Source: Ophiura sarsii (lineage: Eukaryota; Echinodermata; Ophiuroidea; Amphilepidida; Ophiuridae). Taken from it: a stretch of DNA of 64,000 nt. The DNA is taken from contig CM069452.1 in the NCBI GenBank assembly GCA_035610835.1, forward strand, positions 13,115,753-13,179,752. The letters are read 5' to 3'. Made by a program: the position numbers and the translations under genes. Positions 56,014 through 64,000 of this stretch are shown in pieces. The stretch's first letter is position 1. Every line of letters starts with the position of its first letter. A model generated the notes under the pieces. It was not told where the DNA came from. It saw nothing but the letters and a program-made list of their open reading frames with translations, and searched no databases.

Positions 56014-57350
56014 TTAAAACATGCTACAATTTTTATAAATACACAATAATAAGTAAAAGAGTTGAATAACATGAATAAAATGGATTGATGCATGAGATTT
56101 AGGTAAGCAGACAGAAAGAGTACAACAGCAAAAACATCCCCTCCGTGGCAATCGGACAGGTAGCCAACTGGATTGTAAAACCTTTTTCACCCTACACACT
56201 TTCTCCCTGGACCCATTTTTAGTTGATGAACCTAATTTGTCTACCTCTGATTTCCTACCCTTTCTATTCTTGGGAACATGTACCGGTTTTTCATCCATGT
56301 TTTTAGCCATTCTCTCACATTGGATGCAGTCGCGTCCATCACATGGTCGTCTAGAAAGACCATCGGCATTTCCATGACACCTACCCGGCCTATATTCAAT
56401 GACGAATTGGTATTGACCTGGCACTTCTATCCACCATGCTAATTGACCTTCAGAGGCTTTAAGTTGTGTTATCCATCATAGACTACTGTGGTCGGTCCTA
56501 ATTAAGAACTTTTTTCCCAACAGATAATGTCTGATATATTTGACGGCTGCAATTACGGCAAGCAATTTTCTATGTGTGGTACAATAATTTCTCTCTGATT
56601 TGTTTAAGGTTCTACTATAGTACACTATTACTTTCTCTGTATCATTCTGAACTTGACTGAGCACACTTCCTACACCTACCGCACTTGCGTCACAATCTAT
56701 GATAAAAGAGTCTGTTTCGTTGAGATAGGCCAGATTTGGGCTAGAAATGAGTGTTTTTGAATGTCTGAAAGGCTTCTTGTGTCTCCTATTTCCAAATGAG
56801 CAGACTGTTTTTCTCAGTGAGGAGGAATAGTGGTTTTGCTATGTTGGCAAAATCCTTCACAAATTTACGATATGAGCAATGAGCATGTTCCCAGACAACT
56901 CACTTCTGTTAGATTCTTAGGGACTGGCCAATCAACTACATGTACAGCTTGGACTTTAGATTGGCAGGTGTGTATGCCATCTTCAGATACTTCAAAACCT
57001 AGATATTGTACTTTCTTTTGAAATAGGCAACATTTTCAGGGATTTAATTTCAACCCAGCATTAGCCAGCCTTTGAAAAACTGCGTCTAGCCTATCAACTG
57101 CCTCGGTGAAGGTTTTTGAAAACACAATTAGGTGTTCCAGATATACTAAACAGATATTCCATTGCGAATTGGCCATGATTTTGGTCATCAATTTTACAAA
57201 GCTTGCTGGTGCACCATTTAGACCAAAACAAAGTTTCCTAAATTGAAAACTAACTAGAGATGTGTTAATAGCTGTAATTGGGCGTGACTCGGGTTCGATT
57301 CCCATTTGCCAGTACCCAGATTGGAGATCTAAGACTGAGAAATATTTCGC
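56014..57350 (-). pseudogene. Ty3/gypsy pol remnant (RT, RNase H, start of integrase zinc region)
   Basis: Minus-strand order. From 57350: FSVLDLQSGYWQMGIEPE and FGLNGAPASF, reverse-transcriptase motifs. At the catalytic YxDD box it reads Y-L-E-H, so both aspartates are lost. At 56664-56476: YYSRTLNKSERNY, LLAVIAAVKYIRHYLLG and IRTDHSSL, RNase H. At 56424: YRPGRCHGNADGLSRRPC, the usual end of RNase H. The pieces lie in different frames with stops between them. No LTRs were identified. The element is clearly inactive. Confidence 0.8.
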
Positions 57351-57359
57351 TGCGAACCG

Positions 57360-58007
57360 AGTACTGTGAGACCACCCCTATTTTTATTATTATTAGGAAT
57401 AACAGGCATAGGCCTATTTACAGTTGTCCTAGAGCTTGGACTCGCACCCTGCTGATCGGTTTGTGTATTTGAATCATTGGCAATTAGCCAATTGATGATG
57501 AAAGACAATTATAGTAGAATTTATTTGACAAAAAAAAATTCATCATATAACAATATACAAATTTCAAAATCAATTAGTCTTTAATTAATTAATTAATATA
57601 ATTAATATAATTAATAAAAATACCATATAATTGTTGCATTCAATTATAGTTAGTTCAAAAATAGCATTGAATCTATTTGTATCTACTGTAAAACAATATT
57701 TCTTGAATACATCCTTATCACACAGAAACCTATTAATTCACCTTGAAAAATTATTTAATTAGCTTAATTAAGTAATTAGATTTTTGGTAACAAATGATAT
57801 ATTACTAGATATGTGTGTTATTGATTGTAATACCTGTGCATTTTGAAATGCCTATCAGTTATAGTTTTCAAGATATGAGACTCTAAAGGCATCATTTTGG
57901 CAGATTTGTGTGCAAACTATGGCAGCCCTCACCCGCAGCCCCCACCAATTCCGCCTCTGACTACCTGATTATTCTTTGGTCTAACTCTTTTATTTTGAAT
58001 CCAAATT
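57360..58007. other. Gene-free stretch with the AT-rich block duplicated from 42520
   Basis: Includes 57570-57810 (see 42520-42750). No exon or RNA gene visible. Confidence 0.55.
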
Positions 58008-58088
58008 ATAATAAAAGAGATGGGTAAATAGGTTGGAACCTTCTTTCAATCTCAAAAGAAAGATCAAAGTTTTGTTCTATTCACTTAA

Positions 58089-58589
58089 CCCTTTGAACCC
58101 GATAGGTCGATTTATCGACCTATCGGGGAACGCCATATAACCCGATAGGTCGATAAATCGACCTGAGCGAACAGATGACACATTGATCATATGACTGAGT
58201 GGTCATGTGACCTGAAAGTCATGTGATGTTCCCCCGATGTGAAATACATTGTTTAGCAAGGTTTTCGTTGTGTTTTGATGTCATTTAGATGAAGAAAACA
58301 GTCAAAATAGCGCGATATTGGATGAATATACAACCCAATATGGCGCAGATGGTACTCAGGTAGACATGGATGCATTGTTTTACGGTCATGATTGGCAATT
58401 TTGGCGATAAAAACGGACGTTTTTATGATATAAATAGGTTACGTTATACGTGTAGTGTAATGGCATACTGCCCTCTATCATCGGTAACATATATTACCGA
58501 TGATATAGGTGTACTATATTTACCATTTTACCCCCGGAGAAGTCAGGGTGGGTGTACCGAACCCTTATAATAACTCCGGGTTCAAAGGG
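58089..58589. mobile_element. TTAA MITE present in unit 1 only
   Basis: Ends CCCTTTGAACCCG / CCGGGTTCAAAGGG with TTAA at 58085-58088 and 58590-58593. The left part holds a palindrome of CCGATAGGTCGATTTATCGACC. At the matching place in unit 2 (60062-60066) the sequence is uninterrupted (CACTTTAGG), so unit 2 shows the unoccupied site. Confidence 0.85.
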
Positions 58590-58973
58590 TTAAGGTTCAG
58601 GTTCTGAAAAATCTCCGTTGCACTGTGTCTTTTGTAAACAAAGTGTTGCACATAAAAAAGTTTCATATAAAATGAAGTTTTTCATGTAAAATGAAATGAA
58701 ATATTTCATGTCAAGCTTATGAAAAGTATTTCTCTCAAGGATCGATGTCATAGTATGTTTTTTATTTTTTTATTTAATCATAATCATTATGGTGGGGGTA
58801 ATGATTGTGTTAATGTAAATCAAAAAATGACATTTATTTTGTGAAACCCAGGTCTTGTAAATAAATATTGTAATATGAACCAAATTATTATGGTTGGGGA
58901 ACAATATTATTTGTGTATATTACACGTGGAGTGAGTGATCTCTTTCATTAACTTCTTTTTATGAAGTTAAGGT

Positions 58974-58989
58974 GGCTCTGAAAAGAGCC
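58974..58989 (-). promoter_or_regulatory. Histone-type 3' stem-loop, distal (unit 1)
   Basis: The same 16-nt hairpin about 100 nt further on, followed by AAAAAGAAG at about 13 nt and AATGAAAGAG slightly later. A tandem second processing site. Confidence 0.7.
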
Positions 58990-59070
58990 GTGGTACATCG
59001 TACAGTTAAACAAAATAGTTTACTTAGCAATCCATTTATGTGGTCATTTTCTCTTTTTGGAAAACAGGGT

Positions 59071-59086
59071 GGCTCTGAAAAGAGCC
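59071..59086 (-). promoter_or_regulatory. Histone-type 3' stem-loop, proximal (unit 1)
   Basis: Minus strand GGCTCTTTTCAGAGCC with 5' AAAC and 3' ACC. AAAAAGAGAAAA begins about 13 nt after the hairpin. AAAGAG is the core complementary to the 5' end of metazoan U7 snRNA. Position and spacing are those of a replication-dependent histone 3' end. Starts 21 nt after the stop. Confidence 0.75.
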
Positions 59087-59107
59087 GTTTGGTGGTAGTG
59101 AATTAAA

Positions 59108-59779
59108 CTACCGTTGGTTTTTCTCTCGATGGAAATCTTTCTGATGTCCATCCTTGCCTCTCTCGTAAGGTTTTCTGCTAAACTTTGGTTTGTGTCTAGC
59201 TGTGGAAGTGGCGTGTCGGTTTTTCCCGTTGCTTGTAGATTGCTGCTGTTGAGTGTGATTGGTTGGACCTTTCGATTTAGTTGATGGCGGAGGAACATCC
59301 AAAAACTGGGCACGATTCTTCCTCTTGCCGTCCACTAACAATAAATACTGTTTAGTGGCTTTCAAGGGGAATTTCATTCGTGTAAAACCAGCTTTAGATT
59401 CCTCTATCAAACTATTGAGTCTCAACAAACTTACTTGGTGTTCCCTCGTTCTCCTCTGGAAATTCAAAAGAACCTCCATAGAATAATTCAGGCCACCCGG
59501 TAATGTCGGTAGGTCCATCCTTTTCACTCTCAAATCAGCCGGGATGTCCTCGGCTTTTCCACTGCTGATCGCCCGTTGTAGTTGGTCACGCCGTCTTTCT
59601 AAATTAGCCAACTTCTTATACCAGATGTCGATTTGATCCGCTTGAGAGTTGACAAGATTTTTCATCTCATCGTCCAAAGCGGTTCCATCAACTTCTGCTT
59701 GTGAAGAAAGCACACCTCCAATACGTTCTTCCATTTTCTCCTCAGCTAAAGCCGGGGTGGATGCAGTAGGATTTTCCAT
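59108..59779 (-). CDS. Intact 223-aa ORF of an intronless gene with histone-type 3' end
   Basis: ATG at 59779, stop at 59108, no introns. Residues 1-45 are acidic and Ala-rich. Around 48-75 (IDIWYKKLANLERRRDQLQR) is a predicted amphipathic coiled coil. Residues 85-155 look globular (DLPTLPGGLNYSMEVLLNFQ, KATKQYLLLVDGK). The last 60 are very basic with a Gln run (KPKFSRKPYERGKDGHQKDF) and could bind nucleic acid. It is not a core or linker histone and I recognise no domain. A TATA box lies about 78-87 bp upstream of the ATG, and two histone-type hairpins follow the stop within 20 and 135 nt. The close copy at 60587-61313 is broken. Best read as a replication-dependent-type gene or a mobile gene using that signal. 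Confidence 0.65.
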   Translation of the reverse strand: MENPTASTPALAEEKMEERIGGVLSSQAEVDGTALDDEMKNLVNSQADQIDIWYKKLANLERRRDQLQRAISSGKAEDIPADLRVKRMDLPTLPGGLNYSMEVLLNFQRRTREHQVSLLRLNSLIEESKAGFTRMKFPLKATKQYLLLVDGKRKNRAQFLDVPPPSTKSKGPTNHTQQQQSTSNGKNRHATSTARHKPKFSRKPYERGKDGHQKDFHREKNQR

Positions 59780-59854
59780 TATTGGAGCGTGTTAACGGTA
59801 TACGGAGAGGCGTTGAGTGAAATCTGGATAATGAAGAGCAAACTTGTTTACGTA

Positions 59855-59866
59855 CGCCTTTTATAC
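59855..59866 (-). promoter_or_regulatory. TATA box of the intact stem-loop gene
   Basis: GTATAAAAGGCG in minus orientation, 76-87 bp before the ATG. The same box is in unit 2 at 61389-61400. Immediately upstream lie four 23-bp repeats (59867-59958) with GGATC, CTATG and TTTTCTA, against a single one in unit 2 (61401-61423). Confidence 0.65.
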
Positions 59867-59958
59867 GGATCCTGTCATAGAAAACTATCGGATCCTGGCA
59901 TAGAAAACTATATGATCCTGGCTTAGAAAACTATCGGATCCTGGCATAGAAAACTATT
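59867..59958 (-). repeat. Four 23-bp promoter-proximal repeats
   Basis: Four consecutive near-identical 23-mers starting GGATCCTGGCATAGAAAACT in plus orientation directly abut the TATA box. Unit 2 has one. Confidence 0.85.
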
Positions 59959-60452
59959 AGCCAATCAACAAATAGTAAACTCTTTTTATAATAAAAGAGA
60001 TGGGTAAATAGGTTGGAACCTTCTTTCAATCTCAAAAGAAAGATCAAAGTTTTGTTCTATTCACTTTAGGTTCAGGTTCTGAAAAATCTCCGTTGCACTG
60101 TGTCTTTTGTAAACAAAGTGTTGCACATAAAAAAGTTTCATATAAAATGAAGTTTTTCATGTAAAATGAAATGAAATATTTCATGTCAAGCTTATGAAAA
60201 GTATTTATCTCAAGGATCGATGTCATAGTATGTTTTTATTATTTTTTTATTTAATCATAATCATTATGGTGGGGGTAATGATTGTGTTAATGTAAATAAA
60301 AAAATGACATTTATTTCGTGAAACCCAGGTCTTGTAAATAAATATTGTAATATGAACCAAATTATTATGGTTGGGGAACAATATAATATATGTGTATATT
60401 ACACGTGCACTGATTGATCTCTTTCATTAACTTCTTTTTATGAAGTTAAGGT

Positions 60453-60468
60453 GGCTCTGAAAAGAGCC
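60453..60468 (-). promoter_or_regulatory. Histone-type 3' stem-loop, distal (unit 2)
   Basis: Identical hairpin, with AAAAAGAAG following as in unit 1. Confidence 0.7.
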
Positions 60469-60549
60469 GTGGTACATCGTACAGTTAAACAAAATAGTTT
60501 ACTTAGCAATCCATTTATGTGGTCATTTTCTCTTTTTGGAAAACAGGGT

Positions 60550-60565
60550 GGCTCTGAAAAGAGCC
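60550..60565 (-). promoter_or_regulatory. Histone-type 3' stem-loop, proximal (unit 2)
   Basis: Same 16-nt hairpin and downstream AAAAAGAGAAAA as unit 1. Unchanged although its ORF is broken. Confidence 0.7.
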
Positions 60566-60586
60566 GTTTGGTGGTAGTGAATTAAA

Positions 60587-61313
60587 CTACCGTTGGTTTT
60601 TCTCTCGATGGAAATCTTTCTGATGTCCATCCTTGCCTCTCTCGTAAGGTTTTCTGCTAAACTTTGGTTTGTGTCTAACTGTGGAAGTGGCGTGTCGGTT
60701 TTCCCCGTTGCTTGTAGATTGCTGCTGTTGAGTGTGATTGGTTGGACTTTCCGATTTAGTTGATGGCTGAGGAACATCCAAAAACTGGGCACGATTCTTC
60801 TTCTTGCCGTCCACTAACAATAAATACTGTTTAGTGGCTTCCAAGGGGAATTTCATTCGTGTAAAACCAGCTTTAGATTCCTCTATCAAACTATTGATAG
60901 AGGCCTCGACCTTAGGAATTTGAAAATTCCTATACTCTAGCTTCTATGATGAGTCTCAACAAACTTACTTGGTGTTCCCTCGTTCTCCTCTGGAAATTCA
61001 AAAGAACCTCCATAGAATAATTCAGGCCCCCCGGTAATGTCGGTAGGTCCATCCTTTTCACTCTCAAATCAGCCGGGATGTCCTCGGCTTTTCCACTTCT
61101 GATCGCCCGTTGTAGTTGGTCACGCCGTTTTTCTAAATTAGCCAACTTCTTATACCAGATGTCGATTTGATCCGCTTGAGAGTTGACAAGATTTTTCATC
61201 TCATCGTCCAAAGCGGTTCCATCAACTTCTGCTTGTGAAGAAAGCACACCTCCAATACGTTCTTCCATTTTCTCCTCAGCTAAAGCCGGGGTGGATGCAG
61301 TAGGATTTTCCAT
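60587..61313 (-). pseudogene. Broken copy of the stem-loop gene ORF
   Basis: Same start (61313) and stop (60587) as the intact copy, but 55 bp at 60898-60952 are inserted at codon 121 or so. Their length is not a multiple of three, giving a truncated 127-residue N-terminal frame. The downstream 100-codon frame continues the original protein. Changes elsewhere are few and mostly conservative (for example LERRRD to LEKRRD), so the duplication is recent. The TATA box at 61389-61400 is unchanged. Confidence 0.75.
60898..60952. mobile_element. 55-bp insertion with internal hairpin
   Basis: TAGAGGCCTCGACC, then the hairpin TAGGAATTTGAAAATTCCTA, then CTCTAGCTTCTATGATGA. Absent from unit 1, so a precise insertion. 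Imperfect inverted ends (TAGAGG / CTTCTA) suggest a tiny MITE. Confidence 0.6.
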
Positions 61314-61425
61314 TATTGGAGCGTGTTAACGGTATACGGAGAGGCGTTGAGTGAAATCTGGATAATGAAGAGCAAACTTGTTTACGTACGCCTTTTATAC
61401 GGATCCTGGCATAGAAAACTATTAG

Positions 61426-63330
61426 CCATTAATTGTCATCTGTACTGTATTAAGATTATGTTTTTGTGAAGATAGATTATTAAGCACACACACCTATTGC
61501 TTGAAAGTCTCCGGAAGCAAAGGTTTGAAATCAACAGCAGGTCATTGCTAGAAAATTTGATGAGGTGCGGCCCAGTTAATTTTTCACTCCTTATATCTAG
61601 CCCATTTTATTAAAAAAGGTTGCCTACCCTGCTTTAAACCCTGTAACTTTTCATGTTGCTCACCGTGATACGCCATATCCGATATAAGCAGACAGTTAAC
61701 AAAACGTTTAAGCTCAATCCAAAAACGCTTCTGAATTTGACACTAAAACGTTTAAGCTCAATCCAAAAACGCCTTCTTATTTTGACAAGTAGAAAAAGAG
61801 TGACCTTAACTTTGACGTAATTCCCATTCCTAAGGACCAAAAAGTAATGAAGGGCTCTAATTGGCTAATAAACAAAAGGGTAAATTAATTGTGGAGCCTC
61901 GTAATTGGTCAAGTGTATGAAATTCTTTCATTCATTGAATGATCGGCCGAAAAATGAGGACGTCCGACGGTCACCATTGGGTGCCAGACAGTGGAGCATA
62001 AGTTACATCAAGAAGTCATTATAGATCGATCAAACAGCACATTTGAAAACCACACGTTTATAATATTTCATACACAATGTCGTGGATTTAAGAATTAGAA
62101 TTATTAGCTAAGAAATCACTTCATTACAATATTGTAGCGCAGTAAAAGGTCACATACATACACTTTTATGCCATATAGAGAAGAATTTCATGTTGTTTAC
62201 CAAATTATCATCTTGCACATTTTTGGACCCATTTTTTGAGGACACGTTATAATTATATTCCTCAAAATTGCTATGACATGTTTAATCGACATTTGGTATA
62301 CATACACACTATCAACTGATGATATCTTTGATTCCTCATCAAAGGGGCAATTGGGTTTCGTGTCATTTCCTATTTTACGTGTATGGCCGCAACAAAAAAG
62401 CCCACGGTCAACTGTGCAAATGATTTAGTGATCCAAACCAGATTGTATGTGTTTTTTAATAATACCATGAAAAAGACGATGCCCAGGCATGGTCATTTTT
62501 CCTGACTATAATAGATTGTCACCTCACTTTAACCTATAAGATGACGGTTGTAATATAGTAATATTGTAGCACCAATAAGGATCGTTAATTAGAATCTTGT
62601 ATGGAAAGTTCATTACACTGACCCAGAGTACAATATTATTATAGACTAGATATATAGTCATGTGACCCATCACATCAAAACGGCCAGTTGTAGGCAAACC
62701 TTATTGGCAGATAATAGCAGAACACCAGGGCTAGAATATTTTCGCAACCACATTTTCCGAGAATCCAAGATTCTTGTCAATTGAGATTGTGTGTGATTTT
62801 TAAAAATTTGGGAGAATCCAATTAGATTCTCGCAAATCTGTCCACGAGAATCAATTGAGAATCAGATTATTGGATTCTCGCTGAGTTTCAAGCTCTGAAG
62901 ACAAGAAAAATGAGGACAATTAAAAGAATTCATCCCCTGCTGAACTGCGTAAGATCCTTGTTCTACATGTATGTTCGATTTCATTTCAGTAAGGTGATAG
63001 GTCACATATTAGTATATCTGAAGTAATCATCCCCATTGAAATTCTTTTATAGAGAATATTAATAAATCCCTTGTACTAAACTGCTCAAAAAAGTTTGGAA
63101 ATTTGTTTTTCAATCACCAATGTGTTGAATATTTTGTGAGACTGCTCTGAAATAAGTAATTGCTGCAGATTTGATATCATTGGAAATGAACCCATCAGTT
63201 TTCCATTGATATGCAAAACAATATGAACATATCGTGGGATATTCAAAAAGTATGATTGAAGAAAAAAAATCGAAACTTTCTTTGAGCAGTTTATATCTAT
63301 TTGTGGATTTTTATCAAAAGTTTAAAGTGG
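61426..63330. other. Gene-free stretch
   Basis: No gene. ACGTTTAAGCTCAATCCAAA is duplicated at about 61704 and 61748. The GAATC-rich repeat copy 2 occupies 62745-62895. The rest is unremarkable AT-rich DNA. Confidence 0.55.
62745..62895. repeat. GAATC/GATTC-rich repeat, copy 2
   Basis: GAATCCAATTAGATTCTCGC, CGAGAATCAATTGAGAATC and TGGATTCTCG resemble the repeat in the FASTKD intron at 25100-25265. Confidence 0.6.
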
Positions 63331-63399
63331 TTTTTGTCTCGCCTGATGTAATCAGAAAGAGACTATGTTATCACTATTTCTGTCCGGCGTCCGCCGTAT

Positions 63400-64000
63400 G
63401 CCGTATGCCGTGTGCTAAGAAATACCTTTGTGACGCGATATCTGGAGATCTGTAAGGCCTATCGTGATGGGACTTGGTGGAGGGAAGGGGGGTGGGGAGT
63501 TCTGTTGCTGATTGATTTTTCAAGGTCATCGGGGGTCATACAAGGTCATCGGGGTCAAATATGCTTAAAACTTTTGAGACGCGTTGTGACGCGATATCTA
63601 GAGATCCGTAAGGCCTATCTTGATGGGACTTGATGTCAGGGAAGGGGGTGGGGTGTTCTTTTGCTGATTAGATTTTAAAGGTCATTGGAGGTCATTCAAG
63701 GTCGTCGGGGTCAAATATGGGGTCAAATAAGATCCGTAAGGCCGATCTTGATGGGATTTGGTGGAGGGAAGGGGGTGGTGTGTTCTTTTTGCTGATTAAA
63801 TTTTCAAGGTCATCGGAGGTCATTCAAGGTCATCTGGGGTCAAATATGGGGTCAAATAGATCAGTAAGGCCTATCTTGATGGGATTTGGTGGAGGGAAGG
63901 GGGGTGGTGTGTTCTTTTTGCTGATTAAATTTTCAAGGTCACCAGAGGTCATCGGGGTCAAATATGGGGTCAAATAGATCAGTAAGGCCTATATTGATGA
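63400..64000 (+). repeat. Tandem repeat, ~130-170-bp unit with GGTCAT/GGTCAAATATGGGG
   Basis: Successive units carry AAGGCCTATCTTGATGGGAT, TGGTGGAGGGAAGGGGGG, TTTTTGCTGATTAAATTTTC, AAGGTCATC and GGGGTCAAATATGGGGTCAA. The array reaches the right edge of the window and so continues. Open frames through it are a by-product of the unit. Confidence 0.85.

Larger units (their letters stand above)
58008..59985 (-). repeat. Tandem duplicate unit 1 of the stem-loop gene
   Basis: It begins TTATAATAAAAGAGATGGGT, as does unit 2 at 59986, and the two run in parallel to the promoter region. Unit 1 is longer because it holds the TTAA MITE at 58089-58589 and three extra copies of a 23-bp promoter repeat (59867-59958). 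Confidence 0.85.
59986..61425 (-). repeat. Tandem duplicate unit 2 of the stem-loop gene
   Basis: See unit 1. It ends near CATAGAAAACTATTAGCC at about 61427, after which the sequence diverges from unit 1. It has no MITE and a single promoter repeat. Confidence 0.85.

Noticed and set aside
57284..57302. GGTTCGATTCCCAT resembling a tRNA B box on the plus strand
   Set aside because: It lies inside the antisense of the gypsy RT coding sequence. No tRNA cloverleaf or A box at the right distance.
59108..59779. The ORF as a divergent histone or linker histone
   Set aside because: No histone-fold helices or winged-helix pattern could be recognised. The N-terminus is acidic and the middle is a coiled coil.
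1..64000. CRISPR arrays, operons, ribosome-binding sites
   Set aside because: Sequence is clearly eukaryotic with introns. The tandem repeats have no uniform repeat-spacer structure.

Overview
The window reads as AT-rich nuclear DNA from an invertebrate animal. Genes are spliced with GT-AG introns, protein-coding density is low, and inverted-repeat DNA elements (MITEs and foldback elements) are very abundant. A histone-type 3' end signal and the animal families present (peroxisomal sarcosine-oxidase-like, FASTKD, THAP, DDE_4) fit a marine invertebrate, perhaps an echinoderm or hemichordate. That assignment rests on general resemblance only and is an inference.

Layout. 1-10 kb (+): two tandem paralogues of a FAD-dependent sarcosine-oxidase-like enzyme. 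The first is represented only by its last exon (1535-1764). The second is a complete five-exon gene (4884-9938, 411 aa) ending in a peroxisomal AKL tripeptide. 10-21 kb: no host gene, but a dense series of MITEs, two truncated LINEs, a tRNA-type SINE with its target duplication, and a tandem array rich in AGGTCA half-sites. 21.8-29.7 kb (+): a six-exon FASTKD-family gene (827 aa, mitochondrial RNA metabolism). 30-36 kb: a mariner-like foldback and one 4-kb foldback element.

36-58 kb, mostly minus strand: a graveyard of repeated modules. These are C2H2 zinc-finger/low-complexity ORFs in several duplicated copies, a tyrosine-recombinase (Crypton-like) fragment fused into one of them, THAP and DDE_4 (HARBI1-type) transposase pieces, Ty3/gypsy pol remnants, and exons of an unrecognised transposase-like gene. 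58-61.4 kb (-): a tandemly duplicated intronless gene with a TATA box, a 223-aa non-histone ORF and two perfect histone-type 3' stem-loops, each followed by a purine-rich U7-site-like element. One copy is intact. The other is broken by a 55-bp insertion. 61.4-64 kb: no gene, ending in a tandem repeat.

Only the oxidase pair and FASTKD look like conserved host genes, and they share no evident pathway beyond being metabolic or organellar. The feature I cannot place in any known category is the duplicated stem-loop gene at 58-61.4 kb. A further stem-loop of the same sequence sits in an insertion within intron 4 of the oxidase gene.
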